The notes: generated from the letters alone by a model not told the origin. Positions 1 through 14,237 are shown, counted from the first letter of the stretch. The stretch is 64,000 nt of DNA from Lycocorax pyrrhopterus obiensis (GCA_014706295.1 JACSVZ010000001.1:116199111-116263110); one strand, 5' to 3'. A program made the numbers and translations.

Positions 1-1452
1 TCCCTGCACTTTGGACTCCAACAGCACTCCAGCACGCCTGGGACTAAGGCAAGCTCCACTCAGACAGTGCAGGAGGGCAGCACATCAAAAAAGAGCCCCC
101 AAAAGTGGGAAATGACTTCTCTAGTGTGCAACTGTCGGGTCTGAAACACAGCAGGCTGGCTGATTCTGACACTTGGAGCAGGAATAGGGCACGGTGAAGA
201 AGGTCAAGAAGTGATAATCAGTACTATTCTCAGAGAGCCACCTTCCCCTAGAAAAGCCCCTGAGGGATATCTGTCAGAAATTCTAGAAGCAATGATTGTC
301 CTGAGTGAAGAGCATGAGCTGCACCCAGACAGGTCCTGGGCTCACTTGAATCCAGGTGATAAGAAAAGATTGTATCAAGGATGAACAAAAATATGTGAGT
401 ATGGGTGAGCTATGCAACCACTGGACGCCGAAAAAAGAAAAAAGAGATGGGGAGAGGAGGGAGACAGCTATAAACACAACTGCAGAGGACAACACTGAGC
501 ACCTCAGCTCAACAAGCCTGCCAGGAGCTGGCATCTGATTAAAATCACTCATAATTCAGAATTAAAGACAGTGAGCAAGAGACTGCCTCTTAAAAAGAGA
601 ACATTTCAGCTCTCATAAAAAATACACAACAATTATGGACAAAGCTGAGAAGATACAAACTATAAAGTATTAAGAAAAAACACCCATTCAGATCATAATA
701 ATTTACTAGTTGAATAATTACTTCTCAACAGTGCTCTAAATGAATTATGACCTTTACTCATGGCAAACCAGCCTAAAAAAGCTAAAATTTAAGGATTCCA
801 ATCACAGTTCAGCTTGAGCCCAGCAAATAAACATTTTTTTGGCTACAGACACAAGAGCTTCTAGGGGTTTTAAATAATTCTAATACTTAACTTCTGCACC
901 AAGTTTTCTTTTCACTGCACATGCCTTGGTAGCTTGTTCTTTAAAATAGCTTTAAAACAGACCTCCTACATTTAAAAGCATCAATTATTATTTATGCCAA
1001 CAAATCAATTCATCAGTTCAATTACATTCACGTGCATGCCAATTTTTTTTTCATAAATACTGTGTTTTTTAGATGAAAAGTGTAACTGTTATTCACTGCT
1101 TTTTAACATAGCTTGCATTAGGTAAAATTCCTCTACATTTTGGCAAGTTTGAGCTTTATGGACAGGGCAATATGTTTCGTGGCAGCAGTGGCCTGAGAGG
1201 CAAATTTCCCTGGTCACTGAGTTCCTGCAGGCTGCCAGCCCCAGCATGGGGTCACCCAGCCTGGTCCAGCAGCTTCTGGTCAGGTTAAGGTGGAGCATCC
1301 CATGCTGGGGCAAGTGGCCTCTTCAGGCTTCCCCCCCGTGGCTTCCATATGCTTTCAAATAAATCTCCCTGTTCTGTATTTTGCAAATTGCTCTCTCAAG
1401 GCATGCAGAGAGAACAGACTTTCAGTTCTTCTCTTTGTGGGACAGATCGATG

Positions 1453-1495
1453 TATTATACATATATATATATCTATGTATATATATATTTATATC
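1453..1495. repeat. AT-rich (TA)n-like microsatellite
   Basis: Imperfect TA/CATA alternation (ATACATATATATATATCTAT, then GTATATATATATTTATAT) in intron 3. It is interrupted by C and G and is not a perfect array. Confidence 0.85.
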
Positions 1496-1639
1496 TGTAC
1501 AGAGATATAGGTATGAAAAAAAGAAAATACACATCGAAACCAAAAAAAAAGGCAGAAAAGGACAGGTTTTCTCTTAAGGTATTGCATCGACTGATTTGAA
1601 CCAGAAGCCCAGACCCAAAGCCCTCAGGCATGCTGGAAG

Positions 1640-1760
1640 TTCAGTCCTGTGAATGCAGTAATTTATGCAAACTCCTAAATTACAGGGAATGAGCGAACCA
1701 TTTGCAAGCCATTTCCATATATTGCTAATTGGAGCATTTTTCATGCATAAAGCTGTAATG
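1640..1760. promoter_or_regulatory. Candidate conserved element with octamer-like motifs
   Basis: This block in intron 3 holds ATTTATGCAAA (1661-1671), CTAATTGG (1725-1732) and ATGCATAA (1743-1750), which resemble POU and homeodomain sites packed within about 100 bp. The call rests on motif density only; conservation cannot be assessed from one sequence. Confidence 0.25.
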
Positions 1761-4185
1761 AAACTGGGACCACGAGGACTCTGTAAAATCCAAACCCAAA
1801 AGCAATAAAAACGAAACCTTCAGGTTATCATAATTCTTCTGTAACAAAACATGTGTGGGCCACTGGTGATATTTTTTGTAACTGATAAAAAACATTTATT
1901 TTTTTACAAAGCCTTGATGTACAAACATTGCATTAAGTTTCTCGATGGCAGAGCTGGATCCTGAATAATGAGAGCTGTAAAAACACCAGGGTGTACATAG
2001 GTTTCTACAGTCTAACCTAAGTTTCAGCTGGACAAAATTACATTTAAACACACAAAATTATTGCAAATACTTATACTGGTGAAGCTCAGCTGCTGCCTTT
2101 TTATTGTTTTGTGAGATACTATTTTTAGATTAAATATGTGCTAAAGAATCTCTTTAACTAAGTATTTGTTTATTAAATTGATCATTTGAAAGTTGGACTC
2201 CGTCTATTAGTAAAGTCACACAGCCAAATGCTTTTGTTTTCTAATTGGACCACATTCACTAGAATTAATGTCACACAAATGTTATACACTTCATTGGAAT
2301 GTTTCAAAGTTCATGTTGATGTTAAGTTAGAAAGGCTGGAATCTAAAAGAATTCCACTTGATTAACATTATTAGCACACCAACCGTCTTGTACCTTAAAC
2401 CACAACACAAAAATGTAAAATACAGTACAAAAAAGAGGTGATTTGAGTGACTGACAAAGCTAAAGATCTTCTCTTGGTAAGTTAGCTAAACAATTGATTA
2501 ATTCATAATTTTGCAAATTTCATGATCTGATTTGTATTTTGATTTTGGATTTCACACATACAAAAATTTATTCGCTAATTTAATGCACTGCTTTCCTAAC
2601 TGGAGAGAGTTATGTTGTTGTTTAAGAGGCACAGCATCTTATCAAAAAGCCACATGTTCTCATCTGTCCAAGAGCTGATTGTTTGAAATTCTTGACTTCT
2701 TCCCATTAAATCAACAGGAACTTCACAACTGATATCAGTGGCAGCACAAGCAACAACCCTGGCATGTGGTTAGAGACTTCGCATCTCAAATGTAAAGACA
2801 AAAGAAAATACATCCCCCACCAGGCAGCCATTCCCCCATGTCCCACCTTCACAGGAGGCACGAACCAAGCCTTGCTGATGAGGAAAGCATTCCTCCTCGT
2901 TCAGGCCCCTGCCATTTTCAGCTGACAGGCTCCAGCGGGCCATCATCTGTCTCTGTCACTGGCCCCAGTGGCTCCCACTGCGAGCCAGCCATGAGCATCA
3001 ATCCTGAGCCCCAGGGCTCACCAGCTCTGAGGTGGGAAATCTGCCTTTGCCTACCCACCCACTCTCTCTTACCAAAACAGGAACACAGCACACAGGCAGG
3101 AAAAGCAGCCTGTGCAGAGGTCTTCAGGTCCATCACAGCGTGAGAAGGTGAAGGGGAAAGTTATGTTAACAACCACAAAGGGAGAAGGGAATGCTCTGAT
3201 GTTGTGGATGGCTGCTGGTGCAGAAGGTGCTCCTGTTCCTCAGGGAGAAGGACTCCCAGAGCCACTGGTCATTTTTACTCATTTCTCTTTAACTGAATTC
3301 CCCCAGAATGAACAAGCCTTTATTTGTTAGGAAACATTTCACTGGAAGTTACAAAAGCCTCGCAAGCACACTTTTGATGACTCTCCAATGGGAATGTTTA
3401 ATACCTCTATCAATAGTTGTCTTCACAAATATCTTTCTTTTTTTTTTTCAATCTTTGTACAAAATGGCAATTGTCACATCTCTTCATGTGTTCAACCTGA
3501 CATAAGGAGAATTCCTAATGGGACCTGGTGTGAATGATTCTGCTTGCAAGAAGTCTCCAGTATGTAAGTCAAGTACATCTCACCCCAAAAATCTTCATAA
3601 TTACTAGAGGAAGGAAAAAAATGATACATTTTCTTTTTTTCCCCAGCTAGAAACCTTCTCAAATTCGTGCAGGACATGACTGTTATCCAAAACCAATAAG
3701 TGTTTCTAAATTGTTTGCAGAGAGAATATGTAACACTGTTTATTCCTTGGTTTGTTTTTAAATCAACCTTTGGACACAGATTTTCAAGTAATGGAAACAG
3801 TCTATAGAAAGTCAACAAACACATTGTCAAACACCACAAAACAAGGTGAAATGCCCCAAAGCAGATTTACAATCTGCAAGGAAAGACCAAAAGCCTTAAC
3901 TGTATCAAAACATTTCACCTCTAAGATTTCAAGAGAATTTCTAAAGTTCTAACTCCCAGCAACTTTTTTCAGAGTCCCCACATGACCGCATAAAACCAGT
4001 AGAATCCCACAGCAAGGTTATGAATGCATAACCTTGTGTTCACATATGTTTGGGAATCTGATAGATTTGACCCAAGTGATCCAGGATAACACGCCTTCAA
4101 ACCTCCAATCTAGCAAACAGATTAATGCAGAAGGCAGGAGCTCAACAAGGAATCCATTGTGCCTAAGAAAAATAACTTAGAGGAG

Positions 4186-4560
4186 CACAGAATCATGGAA
4201 TCACTAAGGCTGGAGAAAACCTCCAACATCATCCAGTCCAACCCGTGACCAAACACCATCGTGTCAACCAAACCATGGCACTCACATGTCCAGTTGTTTC
4301 TGGAACACTGCCAGGATTCCACCACCTCCCTGGGCAGCCCAGTCCAATTCCTGATCACTCTTTCAGGGAAAAAACTCTTCCTCATGGCCAACCTGAACCT
4401 TCCCTGGCACAGCTTGAGGCTGTTTCCTCTTGTCCTGTTGCAGTTCCCTGGGAGAAGAGGCCACTCCACACCTTGCCACAGCCTCCTTTCAGGTACTTGT
4501 AAAGGTCTCCCCTGAGCTTTTTTTTCCCCAGACCATACAAACCCAAGAGAACACCTGTAG
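4186..4560 (-). mobile_element. CR1 LINE, 5'-truncated 3' end
   Basis: Inserted in the minus orientation. The plus strand starts with the complement of a CR1 3' terminus (CACAGAATCATGGAATCACT, then AAGGCTGGAGAAAACCTCCA). The minus strand encodes the end of the CR1 reverse-transcriptase [23 protein letters not shown] followed by [10 protein letters not shown]. The match fades near 4560 after a T-run. Short, 5'-truncated copies like this are the norm for CR1. It is probably inactive: it lacks the endonuclease and most of the RT domain. Confidence 0.92.
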
Positions 4561-5596
4561 GTTGAATGACCGCTTCAACCTCGTGGATGTGCAATCTGTG
4601 GATGCACATCTGGGGATCTGATGCCAAGGGGCAAGCGGGAGGTGACAGCTTGGCTGTCCTGACTGCAAGACAGACAAGGAAGCTTCCCAGCAGATGGATA
4701 ACTGACAAGCTGTAAAATAATCCCTAATTATAAGAGAATTTGGGATAGAGGGCATACTAGGTTTTAAGGCAGTCACTTAAACACATTGGCTCTGGAAAGT
4801 AATTATTGCACAGAAAAAACCAACGCATTCAATTCCAAAGAAGCCTTTAATCCATGTTTAAATAAGCTCTTTACTAAACAGGCTTGTGCCTGAACACCTG
4901 CTTTTACCACAGGATTTGGCAGTGCTTTGTGTATTTTTCAATTAAAGCCTAGTATTTAACTTTTGGGGGGAAGTAGGGCCTACTTGTTCAGGGAAGAGAT
5001 TAAAAATTAAAAGGGTAGGTTGTTATCACACTGCAGATGTGGATCAGAGGCAAAACTCGAAATCCGATTGAGTGAAAACTCGTGCGAGCTGTATTATTGT
5101 CATCACATTTCAGATTTGCTGTGGATTAGAACAGTTCAGCAGCATGGCTGCAGTGTGAGGGCAAACAGGGATTAACTTTTACCCAGCCCAAAAAGCTCTG
5201 CCACCCTCTTCCTCCAACCCTCTGAGGGATCCATCACCTGATACCCTCCTCTCCCCTGCTGTAAGCAACTAAAGAAAGCAGAGAGCGGGAGGACTCTGAG
5301 TTCCCCTGTGCTGCACACACACCTCCTCCCTTGGCCACAGCAGCTGCTTGCCCATGAATATGGCATGAAGCAGCTGTTCCCAAAGGATTAGGATGATAAA
5401 CTGCACCTCTGAGTCATCCCTGCAAAGGGAAACCACGGATGTGGACATGGCCGCTGACAAGTGCTTTATTTCATGTCCCTCTACTAAGCACTCTGCAGAG
5501 CAGGGCTAAATCCACTGGACAGAAGGCTTTTCAAACTCAAAAAAACCCCAATCCACTGAGTTTAGAACAAGGTGCAGTCCTTGGGCTTTAAAGTTT

Positions 5597-5662
5597 ACAG
5601 AATCACAGAACTGACAGGGTGGGAAGGGACCTCTGGAGATCTTCCAGTCCAATCCCCCAAGT
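5597..5662 (-). mobile_element. CR1 LINE, very short 3' fragment
   Basis: The plus strand reads CAGAATCACAGAACTGACAG and then GGTGGGAAGGGACCTCTGGA, the complement of the 3' end of a CR1 subfamily different from the one at 4.2-4.6 kb. It keeps the octamer-like terminal repeat (AGAATCAC/AGAACTGA). Similarity stops after the run of Cs near 5660, so only about 65 bp remain. Confidence 0.85.
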
Positions 5663-6578
5663 AATTTCTGTGATTTCTGAGAAACTGCTAGGTACACATT
5701 CATCAGAGCCCTTGAAAATTCAGTGACACAAAGAAACATCAAGGAAACATTCTTAAAATGCTATCCAGACAAAATTCAGAGAGAGGATTCTGAGAATTCT
5801 GAGAGGAAGGCTCTTAAGAAAACAATAAACCTTTTCTAGTCTGCAGCTTCACTTAGACAGGGCTCACTGAGACACAGGAGATGCGTCCCCGCTTACTGTA
5901 CCTCACATCAGCATTAAATCTCTCAGTGTAACACACTCATTATTACTGTTCTAATATTATTATTATTTGCAGACCAATTCCATGTGGGATCTACCTTATA
6001 CCCAAACATGGACTTGAAGCAGCCACCATATTTTTTCCCTTGAAATATGAATATCTTTAGCAGTTAGGCATAGAGCGAACTTGCATAGAGATTTACATCT
6101 TCCTTTAAAGACACCAATGACTCACACTCCTGTCTGAACTAAAATCAGTATTCTTTCTTTTCTCAGGAGAGCCTCTTACTTAGTTTTGGGGGTTTTTTTG
6201 AGAATACTAATTGCAGCATTTAGGTTTCGGTGAAACAATATTTTATTTACTACGGTGATTTTTTTTCCCTCTATTCCCTTTCCTCTCATTCTCTTTCTTA
6301 TTCTGACCCTCCTAAACAAAATGCTTTTAGCTTTCTTCCACCATCTGCTGCGGTTGGCGCAGGCAGAGAAGAGACACCGAAGCTGATTCCCCTTTTACTG
6401 TTAATTTCACTGCCAGTTCATCCCCTCACATGGTGTGAGAAACAAGACTGTCAGTGCTTATTAAATGCCACAAACACGTAAAAACTTCATGTCCTAATTC
6501 CATCCTCTGTATTTGTAAGAGCTCAAGGTGAAAGCTCTGGGCACTTAAAGTCAAAAAAGTCAGGGACATTATACACTG

Positions 6579-6611
6579 CATAAAAGTAGCATAAAAGTAG
6601 CATAAAAGTAG
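6579..6611. repeat. 11-bp perfect tandem triplication
   Basis: Three identical units of CATAAAAGTAG start at 6579, 6590 and 6601. The absence of any difference suggests a recent slippage event. Confidence 0.97.
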
Positions 6612-7093
6612 CAGCTGAAGGAATGATCTGTTAATTAATGAAGCAGAAGGTTCATTAGCTGTGGTTACCTGAGATTTCTAACCAGCTACTTCTTCAGCTG
6701 ATCTCAGTCCTGGTTCCTACCCAGCCTCCTCCTCCCCAGGATAACTCCAGTCTCACAGCTGCAACAGTGATCTCACACTCGTGTTTAATACACCTTGACT
6801 CCACTTCAAGTCACAGTCCCTCAGCCCTGTTTTAGTTTTCCACATTATTCTTTTGGGAGCGAAACGTGAACATTCCTAGAACAGATTTGAAGAGTAGCTT
6901 CTTAAAATAAACTGCCCATAGCTGTCATCTCAGTATTAGGATCACATTACCAAAATCAGGGAAAAAAAAATCCTGTCAGACCTTCAGAGAGTTCAAGTTT
7001 TTCTGGCATCTAAAGAGGCACATTACAGCAGCTGGAGGTGCTCCTGTTAAATCTGAATTACAGACTATGGAATAATTCACTTCTATTTCTTTT

Positions 7094-7095
<2 letters not shown>

Positions 7096-7137
<42 letters not shown>
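7096..7137. repeat. (TAA)14 microsatellite
   Basis: Fourteen uninterrupted TAA units in intron 3, followed by CAACTACA. Perfect trinucleotide runs of this length are usually length-polymorphic. Confidence 0.97.
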
Positions 7138-7140
<3 letters not shown>

Positions 7141-9553
7141 CTACATTATGCCATTCATTAGTAAAACAGAGGAGGAATTTTTACTCACTGGATTCTACAG
7201 CATCCTACTATTAATGTGGCATTAAAAGAATGCTACAAAAGACACTTATAAATAAGCAATTCTATATGTGCATACCCAAATCTTAGAATTACCTCTTACA
7301 GAGATAAAGGGGCTGGTCAGGTTAGGTCAAACTCTGCATAAGTGACCTCTGTATAGGGTTGCAGAACATCAAAGAACATGTTTCATATTTGACTTTAATA
7401 TGTTTGCCACACTTTAGGTCTTTTCTTAGCTCAGCTGGGTAACAGATGACCATTTCAATATATTTGATTCCTTTATTATAATCACCTCAGAGATTTTCTT
7501 TTTCTTTTTTTTTTTTTCCCTAGGAGAAGGAAAGAATTTTTTTCTTCTTTAAACAACAAGTTTTTGTCCCATCCTCATTATGAGAGGAGGCAGGGGAATG
7601 GGACACACCAAAAAAAAGTTGTATTTCTAGAGGCAAGATCACTGCTGGTGGAAGGTTTTTGGTCACTTGTTTAGTGGCATTTTTTAAAGGTAAGAGATGA
7701 GCACTCTAAGTAATTTATTGTGTTATTCTCCTTACCTTAAAAATCTCTGCCAGGTCAAAAGGAGTCTATGTTTTGGGGTTTTTTTTACCTAGAACTAATT
7801 ACTGTGACAAGTGATTCCCCTCCTCCAAACTGGAGGACAGATGAATTCTCCGTAACATTTTGAACTCCTGATGACCACCTTATTCCTATCAACCACTACT
7901 GTTTAGGATGAGCACCAGGAATTACTAATTTCATGATGTTCCATGCTATTTCACATGCTCAATTTACTGAAATTTAAGTATAGGAATAAAGGCAGCATCA
8001 TTTAAGTGAATTACTTTGCTAAAAGCATCTGAATTAAAGTGTGGGACACGCCCTCTAACAATAAATGCTAATTAGCTTGAAAATTTTGAAGCAAATATTC
8101 TATGAAACTTTGATATGTTTTTAGAGCACAAAGAGTGGTCTGGACAGAGCTATGAATGTGCATTTTTAAAGCCCACCACCCTTTTCTGTCAATTAATCAT
8201 CATTGTTAATAAAAAGTATTATATAAAAATAACTAGAAAAAAGTACTTGTAGGTCAGTTAAGTTATGATTCAGAAAAGCACACAGATTGGAAACACCAAT
8301 GGCAAGTAAAATGCCTTACTTTGAGCATATTGTTGAAGAGAACTGTCCTGCATCACTTCTGCAGCTATTCAGGCCTGGCACAGCATCAACTTTTACCATA
8401 TGGCTTTCTCTTCCCTTGTTGAAAGTGAATCTTCCTGTCAAAGAGCAGCTGTTCTAAATTATCACATCAAATTTTAACCTTACAGTAGACAACCACTGAA
8501 CCCACAGAGCCATGACAGTGAAATACTTCACCTCCTTGACCTGTGAAGGATTTGTCATTGTTTAGGTCTGTCCCTGCCTCAGAACAACACCTCCACTAAT
8601 TGCCAGGCTATCTGAAGCAGGTACTCAAAGCCGAAGCTACAAACAAACTCTAGGCAGTGAACTTTGCATCTTCTCTCCCTAAACGGGCTGTGTGAAGTCC
8701 AAGTTATGATTTTCCTGGCGTGCTGTGAAGAATAAAACCGCAGCTTCAGACGCAGGGAGGATGAGGCACTAGAAATGAACTGAATGTCACTCAGTTTGTC
8801 ATGCAAGAAACAGCAAATGCTGATACTTCTCCCGCAGCCTGAGTGTTTCAATAAAGTCTGCTATCAGTCGCTGGTTATTTAGACGTCTGCCAACAGCATG
8901 TTTTGACAACATCTTGTGCTTCACACTGAGGAGCAGCAGACTCAGAGAAGATTCTCGTCGTCTCGTACTCATCTTTCAAGATGGTCCTTACTCTGAGAGC
9001 ATTTTCAGAGTAGTGTGTTATCAAAACCCACAGCTCCTGCTGCACTTGCTCTCTATTTACAGCCTAGTGCCAGCTGTCAGTGGCAATGCAAACCCCTGTT
9101 AGCCTTTATAAGTCCCACTCTGGAGCTAAAAGGGGATTGTCAAAGGGCTCTTTACACTCTGCCAGGGTCAGAGGAACCGATGGACAACGTTCCCTGAATT
9201 CCCACTGACAATGCAATCCTCCTGCAGCTCCAAGGCTGAAAAATCACCCAAGGCATGGCGAGAGAAACGTGCTGAGGATGATACTCATTATTTAGTTTTT
9301 AATCTCCTGAAAGCCTCCTAAGAAGGGAACCCATTACAGTGAAAAGGTTAAGGAAATGCCAGCGAGATCCCTTAGGATTCTCAGAGACAGACATCCAGAA
9401 GATTCCTGTAGGAAAACCCTGAACACAAGTTCAGAGGTAGTGCTCTTGAACATGTGAGTGTCAGAGAATTAAGGCAAGAATTTCTGCATTAAGAAGAGCA
9501 AGTAAACATGTCACAAACTTGTTAAATTGCAGAGAGTCTGGGCTCCAGGCAGT

Positions 9554-9587
9554 GGGGTGGGGTGGCGGGGGGTGTGGTGTGGAGGGG
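9554..9587 (+). repeat. G-rich tract, possible G-quadruplex
   Basis: The plus strand has G runs of 4, 4, 6 and 4 with loops of T, TGGC and an 11-base TG-rich segment. Such a pattern can form a long-loop G-quadruplex. It lies on the strand opposite to EPHA3 RNA, so the pre-mRNA would be C-rich here. Confidence 0.55.
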
Positions 9588-12500
9588 TTTTTTTGTAGGG
9601 TTTAGACTGGGCTGGTCATTTTGTTGCTTGAAAAGCAGGTAAGGGAGACAAGGAAGGAATTGTCAACACACCCACAAAGTGGCAGAACAAACATTTATAA
9701 AATGGTAACATATCTGGGTTAAACAAACATACAGCTGTACTAAGTTGCATTTTGTGAGTCATTAACACTTTGGCAAATATTTCCATTTTTTCTGAGTGAA
9801 CCTTTTCATTTCCCAAGTGGTTTTAAATACAAAAACTAAATTCTAAATTATCTAGTCCTGCCATATACTGGCACTGCAGCACTGAACAACTTGGAGAGAT
9901 TTATTGCTGAGTTTTCTAAGAACACTTAACAGTAATGTTACATTCAAGCTTCTAATCACTGAACATTAAAAACTTTGTAGTAATATTTAGAATCATGTTT
10001 TTAAATACTTAAATTTAGTAAAGATTTTTTTCAATAAACTAAAAAGCTTTTCTTACATGATAATGTGCATAGTATTGTATCAAAAAATCTCTTTTCCAAT
10101 AAGTTCATAATGATTTTTTTTTCCTCAGGATGTGTGACAAATATGGACGAAAACCACAAAATTGTGCCCAATAAATTTTGCCTTAAAAACCTGCATTTTT
10201 ATATCTACTGCTTATGATGAACAAACTGGAGAATATTTCCCAAATTTGTAACAGTCAGAAAATGTTACATAAAAATTTGGCTGGGATCTTTAGGAAGTAT
10301 TGAGTGCAACATAATTCTTCTCCCATAAAAATCATCTGGACATCTTTGACACAACTTTCGTAAGAGTTAAATAAATTCTAAGCAGGAAGGTAAATCCTTC
10401 CCTGTTGTGCTGTGTTTATGTACTTATAGAATATAAAGTGGATAAAAACAATGAATATTTTACAAATAAAGTGATTCATAATTTATAGCTGCTGTCATTT
10501 TAGTTTACCGGCTTGAAAGATTAAGAGTCCTTCTAAAAAGCATCTCTCCTGCTTTTTAAAATCAAAGCAATACAAACCAAATGAATAAAAACCACACCTC
10601 AGTCCTCTGCTTGAAAAAATTTGAATCCCCAGCTTTTTCCAGATCTCATGTAAAAGGAAACTTTCTTGATAGCTCCATTATTATATTGTATGATCTCCAT
10701 ATGATCAGTGCCTACATTTTATTAACTATAATTGCTCCTGTGCAGAGTCTAAGAGTTAAGGCCACACATTTTTGCAGTGTAAATAACACATCCAAGCCAC
10801 TCAATTAATTCCAAGGGAAACTTTGCAGTTGCAAAAAGCAAAAAGCCTTCTTTCTGTTTTCACTTGCCCAAAATTGAGTAGTTCCTCACAGTATCTTTTT
10901 TCTCTTTACATGTAAAGTCATATTTTTTTCCTACTGATCTAGTAAAGTAAAAATTAGATTTATTTATGCAGAGACAAAATGTTTATTTAAAGCTTAGAGA
11001 CAAAAAGAAGTCTGGAGAAATGCTTTGCTTCCTGGGTATTAATGATGTTTTACATATTTTTACCTCAAGTGCAGCAATCATTCCACTCAAAGAATTAAGC
11101 AATGTATGTGATGGTTCAGATTTAGCAGCCACAGATGGCATTCCTTTCATATCTCCAGAAACTCAGAGAGAGAAATATGATTTAGGAGATGCTCACTGCA
11201 CAACTTGAAGCACTGAAAAATTTAGTGTTAGGGAAAGTTTTGTGAAGTCATTTTTGCAATAACCAGGCACAGTGGGTGAACTTAACCTCTCCCTCCTTTA
11301 CCCCTCACTCCCTTTTCTCCCATTCAATCCACCTGATTAATACCAAAAAGTTAAATACATAAGGAAGGACTGTTGGGTTACATTCTCTTTTTCCTTCTGG
11401 CTTTGTTATAGAAAATGTATCAGTCACTCATGACTAAAACTTACAACTTTATTGCAAAGTGTTACAGAGGAAATTTACAGTTCAGACTTACTCAATTCCA
11501 GCAACTAAAATTTAGAACTCTACCTTGAAACAACACCATGCATAAAGTGTTATTCTGTACTTTTTGGGTCATTCTGTTCAGGCCCACCAATTTAAATTTT
11601 TCATTTGATAACCAGAGCCAGAAAATTTGGTTTGGGTCTAGAGGGTCACCTGTTGGAAGCATTCAAAAGAGCATTCAAGCTCACTCATAGTCCCACATGG
11701 ATAAACAATTGCCCACTGCATGCTTGCTCTTTAAGGATATTGCAATGAAAAAAAACCTTCTCCACATCCAACTGGTCTTTCTGAAGTGCATGAAATAAAC
11801 CAACAACAGATAGACACATTCAGGACAGAAAAGATTTATTAGTCCAAACCTGCCAGTGCAGGATTTTCTTTATCATCTGGTTACTGCAATTTTTTTCAAA
11901 AACAACTCCTGAAATGAGGCTTCCATTATTTCCCTGAGGAGCCTTCTAGGTCATTACAGAACTACAGATAGTTTTTCTACCATTTATCCTACATTCTCCC
12001 ATTTATTTTGATACCAATACACCAAGTAACTGATAGTGAGATATATCTCTTCTATAGAGTTCAAAACCAAAACTGAGTCAAGTTTTTCCATGTACAGATC
12101 CCTCACTGGGCAGGTGATGTGAATGCTCCTTTCTTTACTCAATCTCTGGGCTGTTCCAAACTCAAAGCCACTTTCTAAATCCCTCCCGCACCCGAAACTT
12201 AAATAGTGCACACAAGACTCATTGCCCTTTTCATAAAAATCACATTGTTTACTTTGAAGAGGCAGTCAAAAGGATGAGGTATAGAGCAGTTAGTCTGTCC
12301 TCTAAAAAAGAAGGCACTAGTAGAGAGGAAAAGTTCAGAACAGAGGTATTATTAGAGATGAGATATTAGACATGAAAGGGATCTTGAAATTTGTTAATAT
12401 GGTAGCTGAAAAGGGAGCAGTTATTCCCTCACTATACAAGGACATGGAAAACCTTATCCCAGTGACTCTAAAGGAGAAGGCTTAAACACAGCAAGGAGTT

Positions 12501-14237
12501 ATGTTTTCCACACAAGGCAAGATATGGCATTCATTGCCATAAAAACTTGAGACTTTAGGCCATTAGTCACTGTCAGAGAAAGAATATTAAGACAGACAAA
12601 CCTCTGCCCTGATATACTCTGCGTGTTTGATGGGGAACAAATTGAAAAGATGATTTTTTTCCTTGTTGACTGAGGAGCAGGATGGAGATTATTAGAAAGC
12701 ATTAAGCTTAGTGTGTCGTTCCAGACAGCTGGGGTGTTTTTCCCCCCCTAATTAAAACACACTAATTCTAAGAGAGAAGATGCCAGAAAGATGCAGTTTG
12801 GTCAAAGTGGCAGGAAAATATCATTTATAAAAGACGTTGTGAGGAAGAAGTCCTGTTCAACCATGGAATATTAGAATAAGATTAAATATGATCCCTGTGA
12901 TACTCACAAAGCTGTAAAAACAAACAGCTTACAGTGTATGACATATACCATTTTAATTAACTAACATAAGTATTAATTAAGGGGGAAAACAGGTATGAAA
13001 GAGCTGGTCCCGGACACATCTTACTTTACTTCACTCCAGACAAACCTAATCCCTCCAAAACACTGAGCAGGAGCACAAGCCTTTACTAGAGGAGGAATTA
13101 AATCTTAAGCTGTTAACTTAAAGTGTATCACAAATACCAGAATTCCTCAAAATGAGGCCGACAAATCATTTTTGGGAAATCATTTCTCCACAAACACACA
13201 ATAAAGTGGACAAGGATGGTCACAATGAAATTTCGTTCCCTGACTGACAAGTAGGGATGTTGCTGCCGTACATGAAAAATCAGTCAACAGGATCCAGAAC
13301 AGAACAATATTCCACCCAGCAAGAACCCATCAGCCAACCTGGCTTTTCACAGCTTACATAAAAATGTGCTATAAAAACATGCACCAATAACAAAAAATGG
13401 TCTGAGTTTATGTCGATTTTTCCTGGTTATGCAGAGAAAAGAAAGCAGTCAAGGAAATTGGTGAAACTTGTGTTATTTGGGAGGCCATGACTGTGCCCAG
13501 TTCTCCAAGTACAAAGAAAAACTGTTCCGAATGAAATTTAAATAGGCTGATCTTATACCATTAAGGTTCTCCATTTTAATCCTCAGTGATCATCTCCTGC
13601 TCACGCAAGATAACGTTGTTTGTGAAAACAGCATTATGGAAACAAACAAAATCAGAAACAGTCTGAAGGCAGGACCAAGCAGTGACAGACACTAAGCTCT
13701 TAAATGTTTTCAACTACTGAGAAGACAATAACCTCTGTTACTAATTACTCCTTCAGACTTCAACTGAAACTTATTTTTCCTAAGTTATGCCTTCATTCCA
13801 GCCCATGCTTATAACACCATTTTGGTGTTACATTGCTACAATCCCCATTCTACTGCCCTTTTGGTGACAAAACAAAAAAAAAAACCAAACAAACACAAAA
13901 ATCCTTAAACACCCTAAAAGATGGAGCAAGAAAAGGAGAGGAAAAAAAGAAAAGGAAAGATGCAGGAGCAGCCTTGAGGCTGAGGTGAAAACTGAACTGG
14001 TTTTCTGAGTTTTCCAACTCCTGCTGCATTACCAATGCTGACAATACAATGGTTTTGAGTTCCTCCTTCCAGAGAGCCACTTCAGTCATGGCACACTGAA
14101 AGAATCTGATCAATATGACTTCCAAGAAAAGTCAGTGGAACATTCTACATTAAATCAGAATAAACCAGAAGGACCTATCGCTATTGTTAACAGCTTCATC
14201 ATATATAACCCCCTTGATCAACAGTGAGCAAGGAAGC

